Assembly (NCBI GenBank): GCA_036874045.1
Contig: JAZBRI010000004.1
Coordinates: 6,200,001-6,264,000 of the forward strand
DNA: 64,000 nt
Direction of reading: 5' to 3'
Source of the DNA: Cymodocea nodosa
Lineage: Eukaryota > Streptophyta > Magnoliopsida > Alismatales > Cymodoceaceae
Both the position numbers and the translations under genes were made by a program. Of this stretch, positions 47,539 through 60,700 are shown piece after piece; the first letter of the stretch is position 1; each line of letters opens with the position of its first letter. The notes beneath the pieces were generated by a model. That model was not told the origin of the DNA, ran no database searches, and worked only from the letters and a program-made list of their open reading frames with translations.

Positions 47539-50500
47539 CTAAAAGAACTCAAAATCGTCCTCCTCCTGTTCAAGAACTACGGTGGCAAGGGCAAGCCTGT
47601 AGGCGGACGATCTAAGGTTCCGTACCAAAACGAAGATATTCGGCCTTCCCTTGTCTGGCATGTCATCCCATTGCTGTGCTCTCAGTCGAGCAAGAAACGT
47701 TGCTTCGCATAAAGCCTCAGCCACTGGCCTCAAACTAAGTCCCCACGACAAAAAGGAAAAGCAAGAGGTTAATGGGAATGTTGTCACAACTACATAATAC
47801 AGTAGTATAGATTATGCAACACACCTTCCGCGGACAAATCCAGTTGTCACGAAGCCAATTGGCCACCTATGATTGTAAGATTTCAGCATGGACGGATCAT
47901 CAGGTACCTGTAACTCCCACTTGTTAGGAGCCCTCTCTGTGAAATATGATTTTACAAAGGATTGTGGAATCTGGAGCTTCTCTCGTTCTTCTGATCTGCA
48001 AATTCACAGGGAAGTTAGTAATGGTACAATATTCCAAAAGTTGTGTTATATATTTTTGCCTAATACATTTATAACTTCTAACCTAGATGTCCAATGTGAA
48101 ATATCGCCATAAATGGGAGCACAAACAACAGCCCCCCCTTCAAAAACACCCTCTCGAATGGCATGCAAGAGCACCCTTAGAAAGCATGACCTTCCACGCG
48201 CAATATTTTGAATAGCATCACATGTTCTTGCCACATAGCCAATTGAAGGTAAAACATCACCTTCCGAAGATACTGAGCAATTGTCCTGCCCCAAATCCAT
48301 CAACGAACTAGTCCTAGTGAAATCTATGCCACAGAGGTGCATTTTTGATGATTGCATATCTTCATGTTCGTTGGCTTTTACGATACAGGACCTAACACAA
48401 TCCCATGGTGGTGGAATAGGAACTCTCAAAGGCCGTGCAGAAAGTGGACGCAATTCAGAAGCTTGATCAGATGCCACAGCTTCCAAAGTCATGGACAAGG
48501 AGTAAGCTTTACAATCAGGGAAATCAAATGGAAAATATGGTAACCCATTCTGGAAGAAGAGAAAAGCAAGAATATCCGAGTTTTTAAAAAACCAAATTTT
48601 TTAATTTGAAACCTGAAAAAGAAGCAAGCTATTTGCACAAAAACTGTTACTCACATCACAAGCAATCCAACGCCTTTCCCTCAAACCAATTGCCTGAACT
48701 CCAGAGGAAACAAGAGGAATCCAGAAACTCTTGGCCCAGCTCAATGGAAGAACAATAGACCACCTGCAGCAAAGCTTGAGAAATTAGATAAATAAAGATA
48801 ATTTATTCATAGAAAATATTATCCATATCGGTAAGAATGTGTGTTTGACTAATAGAAAATATTATCCATATAAAATTTTGAAATAGTACTGTTGTTTAGA
48901 GAGAAAAAGATCGTTAGATTAGTGATAATGAGAGGGTTGCATGTATATATAGGTTTAGGGTCTTTCATGGATCAGTTTATCCGTCTACATCAACACATAA
49001 TAACCCACTACATAAATATAAATACATCTAACAAGTATATACTACATATCAATCAAATTCATTTAAATTGGTGTTAATTTACAGTCAAACTCTAAGATTT
49101 TATAAACTTTGTCAAGGAACTCAGAGACCAATAAGAATTAAACATTCAATTTTAGATTCATGAACTAAAGGCAGTTTTAAGTAGAAATAGCCGACTTGGG
49201 AATCATAAAGGTGTGACATTCAAATATATCCACAGACTCATTTATTGCCACAATTTTTTCAAATCTCCTGTATAAGAAAAAGTTGAGCTTACAAATCAGA
49301 TGAACAGATACTTCTTGAATGACAACATTAAGAGTTTTTCAATTATTGAAGAATGGTGTGCTATTGAAAAAAAAAACAACATAAATGAGAGGACGTTCAA
49401 CAAGAACCACCCAAAAATCCAAATATAACATATTACATAAATTAATGGTGAAACAAATATATAGACTCCAGAACCAAATATGAGCAGAATATTTGTGATA
49501 AACCTACACTGTATATTTGATCGAGACTCAAACACTGTACAAAGTTTGATATTTTATCAAATGGTGAAGCAAGCAGATATTGGAGGACGAGAAGAAGCTA
49601 CTCCAAATACTACATATCAACTACATTGTTTGATATTACATGATGCTGTATGCCGTTATGTAAAATAGAATCCTCACTAACATACTAGAAATAGAGCTGA
49701 TTAAAACACACAAGGAGGCTTTCATTAACAATATACAAAAGGAAATTGATACCAAAAAAATAGAAAATACCATGTAAAGGTCTTCCTCTGATTATTATGT
49801 TTCAGTAGCAGCACTGGACAAGATGTAGCTTCACTCTCTTTATGATTACTGCCTGATGGAACAACATTTGAAGTAACCATTTTAAAAAACTTTAAACGTT
49901 TTTTGTGTCTTTCCGAGCAAAGAATGCTTTCCTTTATTGGAGGATTCACCTTATCTAAAGAAATCCACAGCATTTTATTATCAGCAAGGAAAGCCCCATG
50001 ATCTTCAGGTTTCATCCATAAAGCCATCACTGACTCTCTTCTCTCATTTGGAGTGCTGTGAACCAAACAATCTCCCTGATTGGGATTTACTTTGCTCGAA
50101 TCATCATCAAGATTCATGGTATTTGAATCAGAAAATGGTTTATCAGGCTCAGACTGTAACTGACGAGGATCGTGAACCTCTAATGAAAGAACTGCATGAG
50201 ATGGTAGATGCTCAGCATGCTCAAGGACAAAAGATTTTTGAAGTTGGGAGGTCACATAATGCTTTGAGTTTGTACATTCCCTCAGCCTTGAATTTGTTGG
50301 ACCATGTGACCTGTTAATATGAAATCACAATGGATTGGATCAATATTAACTTCTAATTATTTTCTTTAAAATGGCATGGTACTACGAGATATACTCACTC
50401 AGATAAAGGATGAAGGAACTTTTGGAGAACTTGCAATGCCTTGAATCCCATAATTTCAAACTTAGCAAGCTTCCCTTCAAGTGATATGCAGCCAAGAGAA

Positions 50501-53021
50501 ACACCACTTGTATTTTTCTAAATAATCAGGCATGAAACTTCAGTATGTGATTCAGGACCCAGAAAACTTACAAGTGCATAAGAAAACTTCATGAAAATGT
50601 AAATATGGTCTTCTTCAAAAACCACGTAACCTTAAAAGACGTAAATTTAAAATCATATACAGTTTCTGCCTTCTGATGAGAAACCATTAATCAATAACAG
50701 AATCTTAAAAGAATTTTGATCCATGGTCAAAGAATATTCTTTATTTTTGAAATTAGTTATTCCTTTTTGTTCTTTCAATAAAGCTTGTCTTTCATGACAG
50801 ACGCCCATGTTCTAGTTACAGTAATGCTAGAAGTAATTCCCCCTAAAAAGGAAGTACCAGGACTTTCATGGCCTACAATAAGATTGTACAAGTTGCATTT
50901 CACCAGTTTTTTAAGAAAAGCTATGGATAAATCTCAATGAAGGATGTGCGTAAATTCTTCTTCTACTCTCCTGTCATTTCCAATATCTAAAATAATCCTT
51001 ACTGATTATGTTCATTGAGCATCAGCATACAATACAAGGTGGCTCTCCTTAATTTCCTTCAAAGCTATAATGTGAAGAAACTGAACGTACAAAGCACCCT
51101 AACAGGCAATGAAATGTGGAAAGATTTGCATTCAAATATGGTAGAAAATTCTAATGGATGTTCTGAAAAGGAATGTGTATGCTCCTTTTTTTAAAAAAGG
51201 TGTGCATGTTCTTATAACCCTAATTGGCTAATTCAGAATTATTTGGTAATTTTATAATTAAAAACAAAAAAAATTTAGGTAGAAAGTCAAGTATGCAGTT
51301 TAAAGAATATCATTGCAGCCATTACTACATTGTAAAATCAATAAAAGGTTGGCACTAGATTAATTACACATGTTATGAAATATACTTGCATCCAAAACCA
51401 AGATTTAAGATAGTGATTTTAGCTGGTCTAAGTATCAATAAATGACTTAAACTTTACCAGAAAATTCTAAATGGAAAGGATATTATTCCAACTCCCTTCT
51501 GATCATTCCTTTTTGAGTATTCTTGTGAATGCAAAAAACTTATAAAGAAATCCTTGGAAATACAAGACAATGTTGCCTCTAAATTTTGACGAGCTAACTC
51601 CATCAACATGTTAAAAAGAACTGGATTTGAACCTAGACTACAAAAGTTGTATTTCCAAAAATGCAGGGACCACTATGTGCATTTAGAAACACTGCAGTGT
51701 AGAGGATGAATGCAAGTTTATAAAAGGCTAGCTCTAATGTAACAAAATAATCAACTACCAAATATTTAAAATATTTTCCTGGAAATACCTGATTTAAGCA
51801 GGCAGCTTTTAATGCATCAAATCCTTCATTAAAAGCGGAAGGATGTATCCATACCCACAATTGGTATCTCTTAATGTTTCTTTTTCCTTCTTCTTGGAAC
51901 CCATAACCATGGAAGGAATTTCCATTTTCTACCACAATATCATCCTTGGCAGATGGTCGCCACATGTAACACACAGGAGCAATAAACTGAGAAGGAGCTC
52001 CAACATGGTAAAGCTGCATCGGGCACCAGGATTACATCAATCTACAAGCTGAATTCATCAAAGGGGGGAAATAAAATTTCCCAAAATAAAAGAGCAACCT
52101 ACCAAACCACTTCCTTGTCGAACTCCGAAAAGTATCTGTCTAGACACTTCATCTAGAGCATCAGATGGTGAAGGTACCAAAACCATCTTCATAACCGCAA
52201 ACAGAGATTCCTTTTCACATGTCAACACAATAAACATTGAAGGCATTGCTCAGGTAAACCAGAAAATCAAAATGAGATATAATTATTGAAGTTGGCCCCA
52301 CTCCAGTCCCCTCAAACTGTAATACCATACCAATGAAAGTAAAAGATATAAGTTACGAATGAACACAGTTATTCACCCTAGTTCCCTCAAGTTGGACAGG
52401 ACAGCAATAGCTTGCATCGTGAACAACCGCTCCAGACTTTATCCACTTCAGAATAGACCTCGATCCTCTTCCTCTGCATCAAATTCAAAAGAAAATAAAA
52501 TTTCAGAGGCATTTCATATTTTTATGCCTAGTTGCCCAAAGGCCATCAAACACCAAAGTACGGTAGACAAAACAGGATGTGTGGAACTACTATCATCACC
52601 TTCCGTGCAATCCGAGTGGAAGGAAGAACCCCCATTTCTTCACCATCGTGAACCGCTTTGCGTGCCAAAGGTGCGTCCTCAATCTCTTTGTCCCGTCCGC
52701 CGACGTCACGAAACCCAACTCCAGATTCTCCCGGAACTCGCGCTTCCTCCTCTTCCTCCTTGGCAGATTCTCCTTCCCATCACCCAACCCTTCCTTCCCA
52801 TCACCATTGTCATGTTTCCTCTTTTTCCTCCGTCTCCCTTTCCGCGCGATCCGTGTGTCGTAGCTGGTGGTCCTCCTCCTCTTTCCGCGGCATTCTCGGA
52901 AGTCATGGTTCACCCGCCCGGCGACGATGGCATGGAGAGACTCCAACTCTGGAGCCCTCGCTTCCGCAAAGGGTTGCACGTTCAAATCTCGAGGAGGGGG
53001 AGGAACTCGATTTCCTCCCAT
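47539..53021 (-). CDS. POP1: POP1, RNase P/MRP protein subunit, 10 exons, 817 aa
   Basis: Ten coding exons, all GT-AG and in frame: 52600-53021, 52377-52473, 52103-52210, 51789-52013, 50399-50517, 49771-50310, 48655-48763, 48083-48549, 47825-47995 and 47539-47734 (2454 nt). POP1 is the largest protein of RNase P and RNase MRP and wraps their RNA for 5' tRNA trimming and rRNA processing in nucleus and nucleolus. The N-terminal POP1 domain shows RDLNVQPFAEARAPELESL, KRRRTTSYD, and RLRTHLWHAKRFTM with LPLGLHGRGRGSR. The POPLD domain (about 500-600) shows WSIVLPLSWAKSFWIPLVSS, GLRERRWIACD and LPYFPFDFPDCKAYS. The C-terminus has WPIGFVTTGFVRGS, LRPVAEALCEA and ends DDFEFF. A telo-box AAACCCTA lies at 53,032-53,039. 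Introns of 1.27 kb and 1.0 kb separate exons 4-5 and 6-7. Confidence 0.95.
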
Positions 53022-54782
53022 GACTAAACGTAAACCCTAATCCCCAACAAGCCCTCGCTCTCCCCTCCCCAACCCTGGTAGGCTGGTCCCTGTCCCACTC
53101 GCTTCTTCTTTTATAGCAAGCACTGCTTCAAGCAATATTCCTCTCTTAGGATTTAAAAAATAAACCCTAGGAACAGATTAAAACAGTAAAATGTACCAGA
53201 ACGACAGTAACCACTAGGAAAAGAGCGATCCAAACAGATTAAAAGTTAGCCAATTCGTACGGAATCTAATTCTACGAAGCAACTTGTACATATGTGTATT
53301 GGATTTACCAGTTCTGGATGAATATGATCCCGTCGCTCTTCTTCTTCTTCGACTTTCCCCCTCCTCCTCCTCCCCTTCGTCTCCGCCGTCGTCGTAATTG
53401 GCGTCTCAGTTTTCTATTCGCCGTCGTCGGTTGCTTCCCCTCTCCGATGAAGCCGGCAGAAGAATTAGATTTCGTTTCGGCGAATTCTCGTCTTTCCCTT
53501 TGTTGCGAGTTTCCGCTTTCGCTCACGGATCCAGCGTCGGATGATCAACCGGATCGGGTGTCCGCGTCATGCGCCCCACCTGGGCGGTAGATTTGGACCG
53601 GAACCATATCAGTATAATACTGGATTTTACATCTTTAGTTAAACGTAAATTTCATATAATTTATTAATCAAAATTTAAATAAAAATATTACATTTTTATT
53701 ATTTTAAATAAGTACACAAACACCTTAAATTCAATATTTCACTATTTCTTTTTAATATACAAATACTACTATATTTGTATTATTTTCTGTCATCTTTATT
53801 TTCCACTATTTTTAAACATTTCCATCGTCTCATTTTTCTTTCCAATATACAAATACACCGCTTCAACCTTGGATTTAATGGAAAATAAACCTTGTGAATT
53901 TTATGGAAGATATTGTTTCTTTGATAGATATTTCTCTTTAATAAATATTACTCTCTTAGGTATGGATTCATTTAGTTACTAAATTTATTTTGATGGATAA
54001 TAAATACTAAGATTTATATATTCAATACACTTTACTTTACATATCAGTAAATCAAAGTTACACTTCAATACAAATCATATTACATTTCAATATAATTAAG
54101 GCTGCATTTTACAATCTAGGTTAATATTTTTGATGAATCGTAAGAGATGAAATATCATTATTATATATTTTTTATGACTCTTCATTCTAGTTGTAGTATT
54201 TTTATTAATACTCACACCAGTACACTTATTACTTTAGGTATTAAATTTTATATTTTTCTGAATAAAAAAATCAAAAATTCGTCAATTCAAATATTTTCCC
54301 AGATTTTTTAATTGATTTTTTTTTGAGATAATTACTAAGATTTATATGTTCCATACAATATAATTCAGATCATATTTCAATAAAATCTAAGATAATATTT
54401 TTGATGAATCGTGATCATCTGTCTTCATCGACAAGCATTGTCACTTGCGAAAGCCGTAACTTACCCATCTATATCTTCTAAGTGCAAAGTGGAGGCATTA
54501 CAGGACCCTTCTTCGGAATCAGTTGCAGGACATCATCGATCATTTCTGTTTACCGAATAACTCATTTACGACAATGTAAATCTTTCAATATGATACTTGA
54601 TTTGCAAAAGGAATGTAATCCAAGCAGTGTGGTACACAATAGTTAAGAAAATTCATTCCATATCTTTCCAGCACAAAATTTAAACGCTAACATGTTGTCC
54701 CTTTCAATGAAAATTGTTTCACCTGTGACTGACTATATATATATATGTGCTTCTGTCTAAACTCAGCCTTTCCATGAACAAG
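53022..54782. other. POP1 5' region and AT-rich spacer
   Basis: 53,022-53,590 is pyrimidine-rich and likely holds POP1 leader and promoter. Open frames at 53,294-53,590 on either strand are Pro/Arg-rich by composition and show no family. 53,600-54,780 is AT-rich, no gene seen. Confidence 0.5.
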
Positions 54783-57700
54783 TCAATCCTTCGAAATGCC
54801 TACAGAATTGATTACCCCCCAGCGTCTTTTTCTGGCAGGCCTCTCCTTCGCAGTTTCCTCCTTTTCACGTACAAAACCACATCGGTAGATTTCGCTCTTC
54901 TCAGGTTCTTTTCTTATACCAGGATCCTTGAAGCGTTCTCTACGTTTCTCCATCTTTGCCAGCATTGTGAGAATGCGTTCCTCCTCTTCATTGGTAATAG
55001 CTTTTTGCTGTTTTCCTTTCCCTGGTTTAGATTTCTTCCCTTTCGGTTTGGGAGGCTTCGAATCCTTGGATGGATGAGTTGCCACTGTATCACAAACATT
55101 GGCTACCATGCTGATACCCTTAACTTCATCTTCCTCTATCAGCTGACCCTCCTCAGGCTCTGAAAAATAAGGATCTCCTGAAATAGCATTATTTTCAGTA
55201 AGCTGCATGGTAGTCTGTCTAGCAGCTTCTGCTAAGGATTGCAAACTGTTGCCTTTCGATCTCTGTGGGCCACCGCAAGCATTTTTGTCATTCATGTTTC
55301 TGGTAGAAATATCCTGCAAATGTAGCTTTCCAGCTGAACTGGAATCCTCTTTTGATGGGACTCTTGTGCAAGTTATATCCTGCTTTCTCATTTTACTTGC
55401 AACCTTTCTATGTCTTCTTTGTAACTGCAGAGAATTATCACTGTTAGAAAAATACAACTCGTAAAATCCAAGGGCCTGAGGTGCCTTGTCTACCACTCAG
55501 GTACTTATAATGGTATGCAATCGTTGAAAGGATCACGGAATTAAAAGCTTCCAAATCATATAAATTATCTGAACGGTTAACTGCCACCGTATTAAATGTG
55601 TACGTACAATATTGAGAGAAATGAAATTCTAATGGGCATAATTTATCATATCAGACAAACTTTACGAGTATAAAACCATGCATAAACTTTGTTAAATTTA
55701 AAGCCTGGCAGACTTTTGTGATCGGTCAAATAATAGCAACCAAAAGATGTGAAAATCCCAACATAATAACAAACTCACAAAAGATGGGAAAAATTCTGAT
55801 ATATGAATGTCCTAAGTTCCAAATACAATTCACAGTGATACCAATGAATTTAACTGTCAACATATTTTTTCACAGAGATTAATACAGAACAGTAAGCTAA
55901 GTATTCTTAACTTCATCATTTGGATTCAGCTGATTTAAAAAGATGGCAAAAATACATCCGCACAGAATTCAATAAATAACAAATATTGCAGTCCTATTCT
56001 GATGAGTTGTTCCCTAAAGACCAATAGAACTTGTGTTGAAAAGAAAATCCAAGAGAGCTCAAACAAGCATTCCCCACAAGCCCCATCCCACAGAAAAAAA
56101 GGTTGGAATCTGAAGGGCAAAAGTCAAGAGTTGAAGATAGGCACGGGAAAAGAAAGCTTTATGTTAAATCATTAATCATAAATCTAAACTAGTGAGTTGG
56201 ATGCCTATAGATAATAGTGTGTCACCAAAATCATTAACCAATCAAAGTTTCAAACAAGAATCTTGTGGAAATTATGGAGTAATCAAACACAACAAGAAGG
56301 AACTCAGATTAAAGAAAGAACTATTCATATATTTTACTTCCTCAGGCAAAACAAAAATGTGCACTAATCAAGTTTAAATATATGGATAATTAGAAGAGAT
56401 CCATAAGTGCTTGAATTTCAAAACCATTATATTATACACTAGAATCTTGAATTTCAATCATAGACCACAATGATGTATTTACACAAGCTCGAATGCCCAA
56501 TCCCAAAATGCCTTAATGTTAATTAATCTGCTCAAGCGGACCGTGACATCTATAATATTTGACTCATAGATTCCAAAGTCTTGTAAGAATAAAAACACCA
56601 TCGAGAACCAATAGAAATGATATTTAAATTCAAGGAACATACAACAATTAATGCCTTGAAACAAACTATATGGGATTTACAACACTGATCTTTCTCCAGT
56701 TATTCCTATCTACTTCTATATTCTTCATTAGATTATGTCAAATATTTTCACATTTTATAGCCATGTAATTTTCCATCTTCCTCTACCTACCTTTAATTCC
56801 ACCCAATTCATCAACACCTTTCCTCCATCTTCTAAATCCATGAGTCATCTAAAATAAAAAATGCATGAATTACTATACACACTCTGTTGTCATACAGGCC
56901 TAATGTGAACCATTCTTTTAAAATCAACTAACCACTTACTCAGTTACTCCAAAGTCCTATGGGTTCTATGTTATTAGATTTTTTTTGATAATGGTAGTAG
57001 TTTTTCCATTCACTAAGATTTAAATCAGAGTAGACTACTGCTGTTCTTAACTGAGTTATTGCCGTAGAGGTTAATCCTTTCAAAACCAAGTCTGAATAAA
57101 GGAGGAAAGTTAGCATTAGATAGACAGCTAATTATGAAAACTTGTCAACCTTTCATGAATATGAATTCCAAAGATAATTCATTAGGATGTAACCCTCTTA
57201 GCAATGTGCTGTGTAAGATCTTGAGTGTAATGAAAATAAAACAAGAGGAAAATGTTGCACAATCTGAGTACAATGCTCTCAAGCTAGGGCTTTGCATCGA
57301 CACCCAAGTGCAGATGAAAATAAATAAGGGTTCTCACCTTAATCTTACATGTAGTGAAACCTATAAGCACCTATCAATTGAATATTCCTTTGTAGTATGG
57401 ATTCTATCGGGGCACCTCCATGGCAAATCTATCATGCAAAAAATTGGACCTTAGTAGGAACTGAGCTAGCCCAAATGAACTTCATCAACCTAACTTTAAC
57501 TCCATCTTGCTCCATTTCCAAACCTACGAAGAGGGTTCTACAAATACAAGAGGTGAGTTGTAAGTCTAAAGAAAAGAAAGAAGTATAATAAGCTTAGATG
57601 ATTTTGTATCACTCTCAAATTCATTTTGAATCAGACATCTCACACTAAAGGAGGAGTCTCCAAACTAAGCATCCTACCAAAAACTAATCACCATTCCATC

Positions 57701-60700
57701 TCCAACCACTAGCCTCTATCCACGCCTAGCCACTTCCTCCACATCAAGGAACCCTTTCCAAATACTAGTCACACCTTCTAATCTACCTCCTCCCTTCCCA
57801 TCCAATTACCCCTATACCACTTCCTTCTGATTATATCTACATATGCCCTTGCATCTCACTCAAATGTCAGAACCATTTACCTAGATTCATAGAACAAAAA
57901 CTTCACAGGCCTAGGTCACCTTCTCATTTAGGTCGACACCATATGCTACCAGTTGCATGCCTAGCAGGTTTCCTTTTTGACACACTTTCCATAAAAATTA
58001 GCATTCAATCTGCTTTAGCCTTTTTACAACACTAATTAGGATCCTGAAGAAGTATAGATAAATAACTTGGAAGATTGAAGAAGATAGAGGATGTCAAAGT
58101 AAGCTTTTCCAAATGATAGGAATCTGCCAACCCATCTTAATAAACACAACTCAAAGTGATCGATCACAGACTACCGATCTCTAACCTTCTCCTTACTGTC
58201 TTACTAATAAGGAAAGACCTAAGTATTTGACTGGAAAAGACTATCTTACACCTTATAAAGTTAGCAATTGTTTGAACCTCCACAACAAAGAGCTTAGTCA
58301 CAGTTACAACCGACTTGTAAAAATTAACCTTTAACCTTGTGATAACACTAACAATCCCAATAGGTACACTAGGTTGTCAATTTGATCTTGATGTGCATTA
58401 CAGAAAATAATCATGTCATTGCACATTATAAATTTCCTTCACTAGGAGCTCCTCTAAGTGGTGTGAAGCCTCTGATCAGGCCGTTTGACTCAGCTTAATG
58501 GCACGTGCATATAAGGACCTCCACTACTAAAGTAAATAGAAACCAAGATAAGGGATCACCTTGATGTACCTCTACCACACCAAAACTCACTTGTAAGGTA
58601 ACCATTAACTAATACAGAGAAAGTGGCAAAGCTTACATAATACCCATTCACACCATATGGTTCCATAGCCCATACAACCCAACCTACCCTAGGCAAGTCA
58701 ATGATACATGTCATGGACCTTTTCCATATCCAACTCCCAGACCAAATTTACCTTCCTCTATTTCCATCTTGCCTCAATGTGTTCATGAGCCACCAATAAG
58801 CCATCTAAAATCTAGTGGATCATCAACAAACATTGACTACTAGTCTTTGATAAGTTCAAGGAGGAAAGGTTTCATTCTCTCAAGCCTCAACCAAGTATTT
58901 AGCTACCACTTTTAGATCTTGTTGAGGAGACTAATGAGCTTAAAGTTCCCAAAATCTATTACACAACTTATTAAGAATGATGACGGGAAAAGTCTTATTA
59001 GCACAATCAATATCCACCCTAGGCCATGATGGAAGTCCCTAACTATGGGCATTAGTCACCTTTAGTCAGGGCCCAATGTCTTATCACCTATCATTAAGAA
59101 AATTGTCTTTCTAACCATGTCGTCAGAAAATTCAGCTTCAAGAGTTGTGATTGTGCTGCAGAAATTTTCTTGAAACCCATGCCATGAGACTTTAAGAAAC
59201 TATGACACTTCTTGCAATGATGACTAACGAGTGACTTTCGACATAGTTTCAAATGTTGTCTAACAAAGAAGCTCTCATCTCCAATTGAGATTGTCTCCAA
59301 GTGGTTGATTCATTGCAGATTGAAAGCCATCTTGCAAAGAATTTTGTGGTTTTATCACCAACCTTCAGTCATAATGCTCTCGATCTATGTCTTCAAGCAA
59401 TCTTTTCCTCACCTAGCCACCCCAAATTCAACTTCAACTTGAGATGCCACTCACGATCTGACATGGATAGACCAATCATGCTCCTTTTTTGTCCAACTCA
59501 GCAATAAGTTACCCTAGTTTGAAGGATCTGATCCCCAAGTCTCCAACATCCTCTATCTTCCATTGCTTAATATGTTGATTAAAATATTTCAACTTGACAT
59601 AAGTCAGTTGGTAGAGCCCTAACTTGTAGGAAAGGTTGCCTCCTCCATGCCTAAGATGGAATGTAATCATCCCCTTAGTTTTTTTATCAAAACCTTCAAG
59701 CTTTAGCTACACAATGCTTCAAAGTGAAATGCTTTAGGTCTCCAGTCAATCATGTCACCTGCAGATAGGAGTAGATGCACATGACCATATGTAACTCATG
59801 GCATGCTTTGTACAAAAGAACTTGGACAGCAGTCATCCCAATCAGGACTAACAAAGATAAGGCCAAGTCAGCCCATAGATGGGTCAACCTGAAATTTGAA
59901 GTAAATTGAGCCCCAACTATCAACAAATCCATCCTTTCCATCTCTCTAATAATTTCATTGAATTAATGCATCTTGATTGTTATCTTAACATTCTTCCTTT
60001 GATCTGTAAAGAACCTTGCAATTTTGAAGTCACCACCCACAACTACGTGCTGATGTTGATATTGGCTGATTCTACAAAGGACATCCCAAAGCACATGACA
60101 CATACCATGCTCAAAGGGTCCAAAACTCCGTATAAATTCAGCACAAATCACTATCTGTCTTAGTTTCTTTGAGACACAAAAAAAGACAGTACCTCTTGGT
60201 TCACAAGGATCCAGGATGAGGCCCACATTACGTCAATACCACCTGTAGCACCGATTGCATCTTTCATGCAAAAACTACATTGTGATTTCATTATTATACC
60301 TAGATCCAACAAAAAATTCAGTTAATCAATAAAAATCTAGACATACCAGCATCCAATAGGTCAATGGTGCCTCTGCCCCTCAAAGCACTAATGTAAAAAT
60401 TATAATTATAAAAAGCAATAATTATCATATATTAAATTATAATTTATAACTTGCACTTCAGATATTACAAATAAGAACAGATTGACAATGCCAAACTTGT
60501 TAAAGCTACATTAGTTGAAAACTTACTAGCAGCATTTGCAAAACAAAACAACTGTTTCCAAAGAAATATGATAATTGGTGTGTAGAAAACTAGAAATTAT
60601 ATAGTGATAATGTGACATCCATACTTCTTTAGGGACAATGAAATGTCCAGATGTTCACCTGGCATTTAATCTCAAATAAGGATGGAATTAGCTCATATTT

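Noticed and set aside
53294-53590. Pro/Arg-rich open frames near the POP1 5' end
   Set aside because: Low-complexity CTC/CTT sequence in the likely POP1 leader; no recognisable protein.
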